41,613 nt of DNA from an uncultured Pseudomonadota bacterium (GCA_937898635.1 CALEJW010000219.1:1-41613); one strand, 5' to 3'. Positions 24,570 to 33,008 are shown, counted from the first letter of the stretch. Notes: a model not told the origin generated them from the sequence alone. Program-made: numbers and translations.

Positions 24570-27472
24570 GGGGCGAGCGCCCGGGCCAGCGCCACGGCCG
24601 GGTGGACCGCGTCCCGCGACGCGCCGTCCTCGATCTGGTGCCGGCAGCTCGTGCCGGCCGCCACGACGAGCGTGGCCTCGCCGGCGCCCCTCACCGCGGG
24701 CAGGAGCGAAGCCTCCGCCATCGCGAGGGACACGTCGTAGTGGGCTCGCTCGTAGCCGAAGGAGCCGGCCATGCCGCAGCAACTCGACTCGACGGCGTTC
24801 ACCCGCGCGCCGGGAATCGCGCGCAGGACCTCGAGCGTGTCCTCGAAGCGCCCGAAGGCCTTCTGGTGGCAATGGCCGTGCACGAGGAATTCCGGCGACC
24901 CCGGATCGCCCCAGGCGATCCGCGCGCCGTCGCGCAGGGCGCCGGCGAGGAAACTCTCGAAGGTGACGGCGCGCCCGGCGAGCGCGGCGGCGCGCGGGTC
25001 GCCGGGGTGCATCGCGAGGAACTCGTCGTGCAGCGAGTAGAGGCAGGAGGGCTCCAGTCCCACCACCGGGACGCCGCGCTCCACCCACGGCCACAGCGCG
25101 TCGATCATCCGCCGCGACTCGGCCTTCGCGCGATCGACCATGCCCGCCGACAGGTAGGTTCGCCCGCAGCAAAGGGGCCGCGCATCGTCGCCACGGGCGG
25201 GAACGACCTCGAATCCCGCGGCCTCCATCACGCGCCGGGCCGCGGCGAGGTTCTCCGGCTCGAACCAGTTGTTGAAGGTGTCCGCGAGCAGGACCGCCAG
25301 CCGCCCTCCCCTCGCCTCGTGCGCGGGCTGGGCCGCGAGCCAGGGCTTGCCGCTGAAGGCGGGCAGAGCGCGCCGGGCGTCGAAGCCCGCGAGCGCGCGG
25401 ATCGCGTGGGAGAGGCCGGGCAGGCGCTGCGCCACGTTCACGAGCGGCGCGAACCGCGACGCCCATGGCGCGTAGGCCGGGAGCAGGCCGACGAGCCGGT
25501 CGCGAAAGCTGTGGCCGTGCCGCGCCCGGTCCTGGTGCAGGAACTCCACCTTCATGCGCGCCATGTCCACGCCCGTCGGGCACTCGCGCCGGCAGCCCTT
25601 GCAGGAGACGCAGAGCTCGAAGGCCTCGCGCACCTCGGCGGAAACGAAGCCCTCTTCCCCGAGTTGCCCGGACAGGGCGAGGCGAAGCGTGTTGGCCCTC
25701 CCGCGCGTGAGGTGCGCCTCGTCCCGCGTCACGCGGTAGCTGGGGCACATCGTTCCCGCGTCGAACTTGCGGCAGTGGCCGTTGTTGTTGCACATCTCGA
25801 CCGCGCCCGGCAGCCCGCCCCAGGCGCTCCAGTCGAGCGCGGTGGGCGGCGCCTCGCTGCGGTAGCCCGGCGCGTAGCGCAGGAGCGAGCGGTCGTCCTG
25901 CCGCGGCGGGTTCACGATCTTGCCGGGGTTCATGAGCCCCTTCGGGTCGAACCAGCCCTTGATCTCGGCGAGCGCGGCCGTGAGGCGCGGGCCGAAGAAG
26001 GGCGCGATCCACTCGGAGCGCACCAGCCCGTCGCCGTGCTCGCCGGAATAGGCGCCCTTGTAGCGGCGCACGAGGTCGGCGGCCTCCTCGGCGATGGCGC
26101 GCATGCGCATCGTCCCGTCGCCCTTCATGTTGAGGATGGGGCGCACGTGCAGGCAGCCCACCGAGGCGTGCGCGTACCAGGTGCCCTCGGTGCCGTGCTT
26201 GCGGAAGACCTCGGTGAGGCTCGCCGTGTAGTCGGCGAGGTGCTCGAGCGGCACCGCGCAGTCCTCGATGAAGGAGACGGGCTTCCCGTCCCCCTTCATC
26301 GACATCATGATGTTGAGGCCGGCCTTCCGCACCTCCCAGAGCGCCTTCTGCTCGCCCGCATCCAGGAGCTCCACGACGCCGCCCGGGAAACCGAGGTCCG
26401 CCATCAGCTCGCCCAGGCGCTTCACGCCCTGGACCTGCGCCGCGCGGTCCTCGCCGGCGAACTCCACGAGCAGGATCGCGTCGGGGCTGCCGCGCACGAA
26501 GGCCTCGATCGTGGGCGCGAAGGCGGGGATGGCCCGCGAGAGCTCGATCATCGTGCGGTCCACCAGCTCGACCGCGCAGGGGCCGAGCTTCACGATGTGC
26601 TGTGCGGCGTCCATGGCGTCGTAGAAGCGCGGGAAGTGCGCCACGCCCAGGGCCTTGTGGCGCGGAAGCTCCGCCAGCTCCAGCGTGAGGCGCTCGAACC
26701 ACGCGAGCGTGCCTTCGCTGCCGACCAGGAGCTTCGCGAGGTTCTGCCCCTCGGGGGCGAGGCAGTCGAGGTTGTAGCCCGCCACCCGCCTCGCCACCTT
26801 CGGGAATCGCGCCGCGATCTCGTCGCGTTCCCGGTTCCAGAGGGCCGCGGCCTTGTCCGCGATGGCGCGGATCGCCGGGTGCGAGATTTCCGCGGCGGGA
26901 CCGAAGCGCCCGCGCGTGCCGTCCGCAAGGCAGGCATCGATGGCGAGGACGCGGTGGACCATGTAGCCGTACGCGATGGAGCGCGATCCGCAGGAGTTGT
27001 TGCCCGCCATGCCGCCCAGCGTGGCCTGGGCGGCGGTGGAGACGTCCACCGGGAACCACAGGCCGTGCGGGCGCAGCAGCGCGTTCAGGCGGTCGAGCAC
27101 CATGCCCGGCTCCACCGTCGCGGTGCGCGCCGCCGGGTCCAGCGCCACCAGCCCGTCGAGATGCTTGCTCGCGTCGATCACGAGCGCCGCCCCGACCGTC
27201 TGGCCGCACTGCGAGGTGGCGCCCCCGCGGGGAAGGACCGGGACGCCGGCCTCCACGGCGATCGCCATCGCGGTGGCCGCGGCCTCCGCGGTCCTCGGCA
27301 CGACCACCCCGACGGGCTCGATCTGGTAGATGGACGCGTCGGTCGAATAGCGCCCGCGGCTCGCGCGGTCGAAGAGCACTTCGCCGTCGACCTCGCGGCG
27401 CAGGCGGCCGGCCAGGGGATGGGAGGAATCGTCGCGGGCGGGAGTGAGGCGGATGGCTTGCTTTGCGGTCAT
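24566..27472 (-). CDS. YdiJ-like FAD/Fe-S 2-hydroxyacid oxidoreductase
   Basis: 968-residue three-part oxidoreductase. The N-terminal FAD_binding_4 domain has VLPRGGATSQCGQTVGAALVID and GGMAGNNSCGSRSIAYG. A FAD-oxidase C domain follows (YAHASVGCLHVRPIL; YSGEHGDGLVRSEW). An Fe-S module has CNNNGHCRKFDAGTMCPSY and CVSCKGCRRECPTG, and the GlpC-like C-terminus has HGHCHQKAFG and SSCCGMAGSFGYE. The E. coli relative YdiJ oxidises D-2-hydroxyglutarate; the substrate here may differ. ATG 27472 (MTAKQAIRL) is preferred, as a CATAAT hexamer covers the alternative ATG at 27520 and may be the promoter -10. First gene of the malonyl-CoA block and divergent from sgaA. It feeds electrons to an unknown acceptor at the inner face of the membrane. 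Confidence 0.9.
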   Translation of the reverse strand: MTAKQAIRLTPARDDSSHPLAGRLRREVDGEVLFDRASRGRYSTDASIYQIEPVGVVVPRTAEAAATAMAIAVEAGVPVLPRGGATSQCGQTVGAALVIDASKHLDGLVALDPAARTATVEPGMVLDRLNALLRPHGLWFPVDVSTAAQATLGGMAGNNSCGSRSIAYGYMVHRVLAIDACLADGTRGRFGPAAEISHPAIRAIADKAAALWNRERDEIAARFPKVARRVAGYNLDCLAPEGQNLAKLLVGSEGTLAWFERLTLELAELPRHKALGVAHFPRFYDAMDAAQHIVKLGPCAVELVDRTMIELSRAIPAFAPTIEAFVRGSPDAILLVEFAGEDRAAQVQGVKRLGELMADLGFPGGVVELLDAGEQKALWEVRKAGLNIMMSMKGDGKPVSFIEDCAVPLEHLADYTASLTEVFRKHGTEGTWYAHASVGCLHVRPILNMKGDGTMRMRAIAEEAADLVRRYKGAYSGEHGDGLVRSEWIAPFFGPRLTAALAEIKGWFDPKGLMNPGKIVNPPRQDDRSLLRYAPGYRSEAPPTALDWSAWGGLPGAVEMCNNNGHCRKFDAGTMCPSYRVTRDEAHLTRGRANTLRLALSGQLGEEGFVSAEVREAFELCVSCKGCRRECPTGVDMARMKVEFLHQDRARHGHSFRDRLVGLLPAYAPWASRFAPLVNVAQRLPGLSHAIRALAGFDARRALPAFSGKPWLAAQPAHEARGGRLAVLLADTFNNWFEPENLAAARRVMEAAGFEVVPARGDDARPLCCGRTYLSAGMVDRAKAESRRMIDALWPWVERGVPVVGLEPSCLYSLHDEFLAMHPGDPRAAALAGRAVTFESFLAGALRDGARIAWGDPGSPEFLVHGHCHQKAFGRFEDTLEVLRAIPGARVNAVESSCCGMAGSFGYERAHYDVSLAMAEASLLPAVRGAGEATLVVAAGTSCRHQIEDGASRDAVHPAVALARALAP

Positions 27473-27591
27473 CAGGGTTGTTACCGGGTCGGCATGGAGT
27501 CCGGCGGCTGCCTGCGGCATTATGGGCAGAAAACCCCGGCCTCCCGCAATGACGCGTGCGGCCCGGACCGCGACACACTCGGAGGAAGCCC

Positions 27592-28785
27592 ATGCCCGCC
27601 GGCCGCCATTTCCTGCAGATCCCCGGACCGACCAACGTGCCGGACCGGGTCCTTCGCGCCATCGACCGCCCGACCATCGACCACCGCGGCCCCGAGTTCG
27701 AGATCCTCGGCAAGGAGGTCCTCGCGGGCATCAAGCGGATCTTCGGCACCCGCCATCCGGTGGTGATCTACCCCGCCTCGGGGACCGGGGCCTGGGAGGC
27801 GGCCCTCGTGAACACGCTCTCGCCGGGCGACAAGGTCCTCATGTACGAGTCGGGGCACTTCGCCTCGCTCTGGAACCGGCTCGCGAAGCGGCTCGGCCTC
27901 GTGGTCGAGCTGATCCCCGGCGACTGGCGCCGCGGCGCCGAGGCCCCGGCGATCCACGATCGCCTCGCCGCGGACAAGGCGCACGCCATCAAGGCGGTCT
28001 GCGTGGTCCACAACGAGACCTCGACAGGGGCCACGACGCGCGTTCCCCTCGTGCGCAAGGCCATCGACGACGCGGGCCACCCCGCCCTCCTCCTCGTGGA
28101 CACCATCTCCTCGCTCGCCTCCATCGACTACCGGCACGACGAATGGGGCGTGGACGTGACCGTCGGGGGCTCGCAGAAGGGCCTCATGCTTCCCCCGGGG
28201 CTCTCCTTCAACGCGCTCTCGGACAAGGCCCTCGCGGCCTCGAAGTCGGCGAAGCTGCCGCGTTCCTACTGGGCCTGGGACGAGATGCTCGGCCCCAACG
28301 AGAAGGGGTTCTTTCCCTACACGCCGGCGACGAACCTCCTCTACGGCCTGCGCGAGGCCCTCGCGATGCTCGAGGAGGAAGGCCTCGCGAACGTGTTCGC
28401 GCGCCACGACCGCCACGCGGAAGCCACCCGGCGCGCCGCCGCGGCCTGGGGGCTCGAGGTGCTCTGCGCCGTCCCCGAGGAGTATAGCTCCTCGCTCACG
28501 GCCCTCATGATGCCCGCGGGCCACGACGCGGACCGGCTGCGCTCGGCGATCCTCGAGCGCTTCGACATGTCCCTGGGCATGGGGCTCGGCCGCCTCTCGG
28601 GCAAGGTCTTTCGCATCGGCCACCTGGGCGACTTCAACGATCTCACCCTCATGGGCACGCTCGCGGGCGTGGAGATGGGGCTCGAGATCGCCGGCGTCCC
28701 GCACCGCAAGGGCGGGGTGCGGGCCGCCATGGATTGCCTGGCCGCGGGCGCGGCTTCCTCGGCGGGGGCGGCCAAGGCCGCTTGA
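27592..28785 (+). CDS. sgaA: Serine-glyoxylate (alanine-glyoxylate type) aminotransferase
   Basis: 397-residue class V aminotransferase. Features: FLQIPGPTNVPDRVLRAIDRPTIDHRGPEF at the N-terminus, the PLP-anchoring strand LLLVDTISSLASID and Schiff-base Lys196 in VGGSQKGLMLPPGLSF, with FRIGHLGDFNDLTLMGTLAGVEM at the C-terminus. These match bacterial serine-glyoxylate aminotransferases, which make hydroxypyruvate and glycine. ATG 27592 follows a strong GGAGGA. The tail after about residue 380 is Ala-rich and probably unstructured. Positioned 94 bp before a TRAP transporter, so both may handle a C2-C4 oxo/hydroxy acid, but no serine-cycle genes are seen here. Confidence 0.9.
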   Translation: MPAGRHFLQIPGPTNVPDRVLRAIDRPTIDHRGPEFEILGKEVLAGIKRIFGTRHPVVIYPASGTGAWEAALVNTLSPGDKVLMYESGHFASLWNRLAKRLGLVVELIPGDWRRGAEAPAIHDRLAADKAHAIKAVCVVHNETSTGATTRVPLVRKAIDDAGHPALLLVDTISSLASIDYRHDEWGVDVTVGGSQKGLMLPPGLSFNALSDKALAASKSAKLPRSYWAWDEMLGPNEKGFFPYTPATNLLYGLREALAMLEEEGLANVFARHDRHAEATRRAAAAWGLEVLCAVPEEYSSSLTALMMPAGHDADRLRSAILERFDMSLGMGLGRLSGKVFRIGHLGDFNDLTLMGTLAGVEMGLEIAGVPHRKGGVRAAMDCLAAGAASSAGAAKAA

Positions 28786-28806
28786 CCGCGGCGGTTTACA
28801 AGTCGA

Positions 28807-28830
28807 GCCCGCATCGCGTAGGTTGCGGGC
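28807..28830. repeat. 7-bp inverted repeat before the TRAP operon
   Basis: GCCCGCA and TGCGGGC around 10 nt, 50 bp ahead of the dctP start and 22 bp after the sgaA stop. It could weakly terminate sgaA transcripts or bind a regulator of the TRAP operon. No T-run follows. Confidence 0.35.
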
Positions 28831-28879
28831 GAGCGCCGCATCAGACGGCATCTTCACAAACCGAAACCGAGGAGACCCC

Positions 28880-29875
28880 ATGTACAGACGCATCCTGAAG
28901 GGCGCGCTCGCCCTCGCCGCCCTGGCCGCCATGGCCCTGCCGGCAGCCGCGCAGGAAATCAAGATCTCGCACCAGTGGAAGGCCAACACCGACGGGCGCG
29001 ACAAGGCCACGCGCGTCTTCGTCGCCGAGGTGAACAAGAAGGACGCGAACCTCAAGTTCCGCATCTACCCCGGAAGCTCGCTCAACATCAAGCCCGCGGC
29101 GCAGTTCGACGCGCTCCAGGCCGGCAGCCTCGAGATGGCGGTCTTCCCGATGTCCTACGCCGTCGGCAAGGTCCCGGAGTTCTCCATCACGATCATGCCC
29201 GGCACGATCACGAGCGTGGACCACGCGATGCGCCTGAAGGGCACGCCCTTCCACAGGAAGCTCCAGGACCTCGCGCACAAGAACGGCGTGCACATCGTCA
29301 CCTGGTGGTGGACGCCCGGCGGCTTCGCCTCCAAGGAGCGCGAGATCGGCGGCCCGGACACCGTGAAGGGCGAGAAGATGCGCGCGGCGGACCCGACCTT
29401 CGAGAGCATGCTCAAGGCCGCGGGCTCCTCCGTCATCAACATCCCCTCCACCGAGATCTACCCGTCGCTCCAGTCCGGCGTGCTCACCTCGACCCTCACG
29501 TCGGCCGAGACCTTCGTGAGCATGCGCATCTACGAGCAGACCAAGTTCGCCACGGTTGGCGGCGACTACACGCTCTGGTGGCTGCTTCAGCCGCTGGTCA
29601 TGTCCAAGGCCGCCTGGGACAAGCTCACGCCCGCCCAGCAGAAGATCTTCCAGGAGGCCGCCGACAAGAGCGACGCCTTCTTCGCCGACGGGCAGCGCGA
29701 GGCGGTCACCAAGATGGTCGACGCCTACACGAAGGCCGGCGCGAAGGTGCGCGCGCTCACCAAGTCCGAGTTCGACGCCTGGATCGAGCTGGCCAAGAAG
29801 ACCTCCTGGCCCGAGTACGAGGCCAAGAGCGCCGACGCGAAGGAGCTCCTCAAGCTCATCACCGCGGTGAAGTAG
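28880..29875 (+). CDS. dctP: TRAP transporter periplasmic substrate-binding protein
   Basis: 331-residue DctP-family solute receptor. Signal peptide about 1-24 (LPAAA-QE). The family core is visible: FRIYPGSSLNIKPAAQFDALQAGSLEMAVFP, the conserved ligand-carboxylate arginine region GEKMRAADPTFESMLKAAGSSVINIPSTEIYPSLQSGVL and a long C-terminal helix. Substrates of such receptors are mostly organic acids; this subfamily's ligand cannot be inferred. The ATG has GGAGAC upstream. It is separated from dctQ by a 79-bp spacer carrying a very stable hairpin, an arrangement that would favour more receptor than membrane subunits. Confidence 0.93.
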   Translation: MYRRILKGALALAALAAMALPAAAQEIKISHQWKANTDGRDKATRVFVAEVNKKDANLKFRIYPGSSLNIKPAAQFDALQAGSLEMAVFPMSYAVGKVPEFSITIMPGTITSVDHAMRLKGTPFHRKLQDLAHKNGVHIVTWWWTPGGFASKEREIGGPDTVKGEKMRAADPTFESMLKAAGSSVINIPSTEIYPSLQSGVLTSTLTSAETFVSMRIYEQTKFATVGGDYTLWWLLQPLVMSKAAWDKLTPAQQKIFQEAADKSDAFFADGQREAVTKMVDAYTKAGAKVRALTKSEFDAWIELAKKTSWPEYEAKSADAKELLKLITAVK

Positions 29876-29881
29876 TCCCGC

Positions 29882-29905
29882 GCGGGGCGGCTTCGGCCGC
29901 CCCGC
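29882..29905 (+). terminator. UUCG-capped 10-bp hairpin between dctP and dctQ
   Basis: GCGGGGCGGC and GCCGCCCCGC close on a TTCG tetraloop 6 bases after the dctP stop. UUCG-capped GC stems are exceptionally stable. There is no T-run, so it is more likely a 3'-end stabiliser or partial terminator that raises dctP mRNA over dctQM than a full stop. Confidence 0.6.
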
Positions 29906-29954
29906 CGTCGTCCAATCTCGGGCTGCAGGCGGCCTCGCGCCGCCGGGGAATCAC

Positions 29955-30470
29955 GTGCGCCAGTTCGTCCGCTTCGTCGACCGCCTCTCCGACGCCTGTG
30001 CCGTCGCCGCGGCGGTCATGCTCGTCTCCGCCACCCTGATCGTGTGCTGGATGGTCGCCTACCGCGCGCTCGGCAACTCCACCTTCTGGGAGATCGAGCT
30101 CGCCACCTACCTCATCGTGGCCGCGGTCCTCGTCGGCTCCCCCTTCTGCCTGAAGACGCGGGGCCACATCGGCGTGGACCTCGTTTCCGAGTGGCTGCCG
30201 CCCCGCGGGCGCCGGGTCCTGCTGCGCGTCCTCGCGGTGCTGGGCTTCGTGGTCTGCGTCTACCTCACCTGGGTGGGGTTCGAGCTCACGCTCGAGGCCT
30301 GGCGCTCGCAGGAAACCAGCGGCACGGCGTGGGACCCGCCGCGCTGGCCCTTCTTCGCCACGATGCCCCTGGGGCTCGGCCTCACGGCGCTCCAGTACGT
30401 GGCGGACTTCCTGCGCCGGGACGACGAGCCCGACGCGAGCGCGAAGGCGATCTCCGGGCAGGGAGCCTAG
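29955..30470 (+). CDS. dctQ: TRAP transporter small membrane subunit
   Basis: 171-residue DctQ with four membrane helices (about 13-36, 47-66, 88-110, 130-148). Typical features are STFWEIELATYLIVAAVLVGSPFCLKTRGHIGVDLV, the conserved helix 2 and loop, and PPRWPFFATMPLGLGLTALQ before the last helix. The start is GTG at 29955 with only weak Shine-Dalgarno support. It is 3 bp from dctM, so expression is tightly linked. Confidence 0.9.
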   Translation: MRQFVRFVDRLSDACAVAAAVMLVSATLIVCWMVAYRALGNSTFWEIELATYLIVAAVLVGSPFCLKTRGHIGVDLVSEWLPPRGRRVLLRVLAVLGFVVCVYLTWVGFELTLEAWRSQETSGTAWDPPRWPFFATMPLGLGLTALQYVADFLRRDDEPDASAKAISGQGA

Positions 30471-30473
30471 GGC

Positions 30474-31790
30474 ATGAGCGAGCTGCAGATCGGCCTCCTG
30501 GTCCTCGTCGTCACGACGACGGTGCTCTTTTCCGGCTTTCCCATCGCCTGGGGCCTCGCGCTGGTGGCGGTCTCCTTCCTCTTCCTCTTCAAGGGGCCGA
30601 CGAGCCTCGCGGTGATCGCGACGCAGTTCATGGACGAGCTGAACTCCTTCGCGCTCCTCACGATCCCGCTCTTCATCCTGCTGGGCGCCGCCATCGGGGT
30701 CTCGGCCGCGGGCAAGGACATCTACAACTCCCTCTACCGCTGGCTCGCGCGCGTGCCCGGCGGGCTCATCATCGCCAACATCCTCGCCTGCGGCATGTTC
30801 TCGGCCGTCTGCGGCTCCTCGCCGGCCACGGCGGCGGCGATCGGCAAGGCGGGCGTTCCGGAGATGATCAAGCGGGGCGTGCCGCCCTCGCTCGCGACCG
30901 GCGCGATCTGCGCGGGCGGGACGCTGGGCATCCTCATCCCGCCGTCCATCACGATGATCCTCTACGGGCTCGCCACGGAGACCTCGATCGGCCGCCTCTT
31001 CCTCTCGGGCGTGGTGCCGGGAATCCTGCTCGTCTCCCTCTTCTCGGCCTGGGCCTGGATCGCGACCCTGGTCGCGAGGAAGGAGCTCATCGTGGTCGAC
31101 GAGCACTTCACGCTGCGCGAGAAGATGGACGGCATGGTGCGCGTGGGGCCTTTCCTCCTGATCATCGCCGCGATCGCCTACTTCATGTACAGCGGCCTCG
31201 CCACCCCTTCCGAGATCGCCGCCATCGGCGCCTTCCTCGCCATGGTCCTCGTGGTCGCGATCTACCGCACCTGGCGCCTGAAGGACCTGTGGCACATCTT
31301 CCGCGACACCGTGCGCGAGTCGAGCATGATCCTCATGATCATCGCCGCCGCCGCGCTCTTCTCCTACATGATGTCGCTGCTCTACGTCTCGCAGGCCTCC
31401 GCCGAGTGGCTGGTGGCGATCGAGCTGAACCGCTGGGTGCTGCTCTTCGCGATCAACGTGTTCCTGCTCCTCATGGGCTGCTTCCTGCCGCCGGTGGCCA
31501 TCATCCTGATGCTGATGCCGATCCTCACCCCGGTCCTGGAGGCGAACAACTTCGACCTCATCTGGTTCGCGGTGCTCCTCACGATCAACCTGGAGGTGGG
31601 ACTCATCACGCCGCCGGTGGGGCTCAACCTCTACGTCCTGCGCGGCGTGGCCCCGGACGTGCCGCTCTCGGCCGTGCTTCGGGGGTCCGTCCCCTACGTG
31701 GTCATCATGATCGCCTTCATGGTGCTGCTGTGCTTCGTCCCCGGCATCGCGACCTGGCTCCCGGACAAGCTGATGGGGCCGGGCCACTGA
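30474..31790 (+). CDS. dctM: TRAP transporter large membrane subunit
   Basis: 438-residue DctM, the Na+-coupled transport subunit with about 12 helices plus helical hairpins. Signatures: FALLTIPLFILLGAAIGVSAAGKDIYNSLYRW, CGSSPATAAAIGKAGVPEMIKRG, AGGTLGILIPPSITMILYG, and in the second half LEVGLITPPVGLNLYVLRG. The polar Ser/Thr-Pro hairpin tips of this fold are present in both halves. It completes a DctPQM system; no regulator (DctB/D-like) is adjacent. Confidence 0.94.
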   Translation: MSELQIGLLVLVVTTTVLFSGFPIAWGLALVAVSFLFLFKGPTSLAVIATQFMDELNSFALLTIPLFILLGAAIGVSAAGKDIYNSLYRWLARVPGGLIIANILACGMFSAVCGSSPATAAAIGKAGVPEMIKRGVPPSLATGAICAGGTLGILIPPSITMILYGLATETSIGRLFLSGVVPGILLVSLFSAWAWIATLVARKELIVVDEHFTLREKMDGMVRVGPFLLIIAAIAYFMYSGLATPSEIAAIGAFLAMVLVVAIYRTWRLKDLWHIFRDTVRESSMILMIIAAAALFSYMMSLLYVSQASAEWLVAIELNRWVLLFAINVFLLLMGCFLPPVAIILMLMPILTPVLEANNFDLIWFAVLLTINLEVGLITPPVGLNLYVLRGVAPDVPLSAVLRGSVPYVVIMIAFMVLLCFVPGIATWLPDKLMGPGH

Positions 31791-31818
31791 GGCACCCTTT
31801 CCCGCGAGGAGTCCCGCC

Positions 31819-32187
31819 ATGGCCGACATCGACATCAAGCGCGCCCACAACCTCGGCATGAAGGCCGCCCGGGAGGCCGCCGACCGGATGGCCGAGGACC
31901 TCGGCCGCAAGTTCGGCCTGAGCGGGGGCTGGACCGGCAGCACGCACCACTTCGACCGGCCCGGCGTCACCGGCAGCCTCCACCTCACGGACAAGGACCT
32001 GCACCTCACCGTGAAGCTGGGCTTCCTGCTGAAGGCGATGCGGGGCCCCCTCGAGGCGGCGATCGTGCGCGAACTGGATGCCCTGTTCGCGGACCGGGAC
32101 CGTGCCGTCACGCGGCTCGCGAAGGCGCCGGCGAAGAAGCCCGTCAGCCCGAAAACGGGCTCGGGTGGCCGGAAAAAAGCCGGTTGA
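31819..32187 (+). CDS. Polyhydroxyalkanoic acid system family protein (PHA_gran_rgn)
   Basis: 122-residue small protein. ADIDIKRAHNLGMKAAREAADRMAEDLGRKFGL and GSLHLTDKDLHLTVKLGFLLKAMRGPLEAAI match the PHA_gran_rgn family, found near PHA synthesis and granule genes; molecular role unknown. The Lys/Ala-rich tail is probably disordered. The ATG has GAGGAG upstream. Its last 44 bp overlap the convergent FFLEELY-type gene. With the phasin at 39752 it hints at PHA storage, though no phaC is in the window. Confidence 0.82.
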   Translation: MADIDIKRAHNLGMKAAREAADRMAEDLGRKFGLSGGWTGSTHHFDRPGVTGSLHLTDKDLHLTVKLGFLLKAMRGPLEAAIVRELDALFADRDRAVTRLAKAPAKKPVSPKTGSGGRKKAG

Positions 32188-32848
32188 GGATCTGCGTCTC
32201 CCGGCTCGCGACCGTCGCGAGGAACTCCTTCGCCCCCGCCATGTGCCGGAAAGCCTCGAAGCCGCGCTCGAGGAAGCTCTGCAGGTCTCCCATTCCAGCC
32301 AGCCGCGCCGGGCGGCGCATGAGCTTGAGGGTCGCGTAGACCATCGGTTTCGTCACCAGCACGTCCAGGCGCCTGCCCACTTCGTCGATGAGCTCGATCT
32401 GCCGCAGGCGCTCGGCCCGCGTGCCCGCCTCGCGGTAGGCGCGCGCATAGCTCGCCTCGCCCACGGGCCCCGGCGCGAGGCAACCGGTCACCCTCCGGTC
32501 GAGCACCTCCGAGAGCGCGTCCACCTCGATCGCGAGCGCCGCGGTCTCGACGGCGCCGCGGGGGAGCGTGCGCACCATCAGCGGGTAGATGCGCAGCATC
32601 GCCTCGTCGCGGGCGCTGAAATCCTTCGCCCCGTAAAGGTCGCCCAGGAAGAACGCCGTCGCCTTGCCGTAGCGGGGGCTCGCGGCGAGGTCGGCGTAGG
32701 TGCGCGCGAGCCGCGCCGCCTGCCAGGCCTTCACTTCCGCAAGCCGCGGCGGCGCAGCCCCCCTCGCCTCCCGGCCCCGCAACTCGCGAAGCATCTCGAG
32801 GTGCCGGCGCAGGGAATCCGGGGCGCTGTCTTCGGTCGGAACGGGCAT
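32144..32848 (-). CDS. FFLEELY-motif protein
   Basis: 234-residue, mostly helical cytoplasmic protein of unknown function. The motif ATAFFLGDLYGAKDFSARDEAMLRIYP is a variant (FFLGDLYG) of the FFLEELYG signature that names the family. Length and Arg/Leu-rich helices fit. ATG 32848 follows GGAG with 5-nt spacing. A TAGAAT -10-like box (minus strand, 32888-32883) lies in the arm of the inverted repeat at 32884-32914, so repression from that site is plausible. It is divergent from the aldehyde dehydrogenase operon and overlaps the PHA_gran_rgn gene tail to tail. Confidence 0.75.
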   Translation of the reverse strand: MPVPTEDSAPDSLRRHLEMLRELRGREARGAAPPRLAEVKAWQAARLARTYADLAASPRYGKATAFFLGDLYGAKDFSARDEAMLRIYPLMVRTLPRGAVETAALAIEVDALSEVLDRRVTGCLAPGPVGEASYARAYREAGTRAERLRQIELIDEVGRRLDVLVTKPMVYATLKLMRRPARLAGMGDLQSFLERGFEAFRHMAGAKEFLATVASRETQILNRLFSGHPSPFSG

Positions 32849-32883
32849 GGTTCTCCGGTTGCTCCGAGGGGGTACGAGAGCTA

Positions 32884-32914
32884 TTCTAACGAGCGATTGA
32901 AACGCTCGTTTGAA
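32884..32914. promoter_or_regulatory. Operator-like inverted repeat between divergent genes
   Basis: Perfect arms AACGAGCG and CGCTCGTT around 7 bp, extending to 12-bp arms (TTCTAACGAGCG / CGCTCGTTTGAA) with one mismatch. It lies in the AT-rich 160-bp spacer 32849-33008 between the FFLEELY gene and the aldehyde dehydrogenase operon. The size and AACG/CGTT edges resemble TetR-family operators. It overlaps the TAGAAT box of the FFLEELY promoter. No TetR gene is in the window. The remaining spacer (32915-33000) is AT-rich without another clear signal. Confidence 0.55.
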
Positions 32915-33008
32915 TCCTCGTCAAGCCAAGTTCATTTGTATGGCTTATTCATGCGTTTCATAGGTTTGAAATGCTTTCTTGAAGTTTCTTATTAGCAAGG
33001 ATTTCGAC

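Noticed and set aside
32979..33008. TTG start for the aldehyde dehydrogenase.
   Set aside because: It lies in the AT-rich spacer; composition changes at the GTG at 33009, which has AAGGA upstream.
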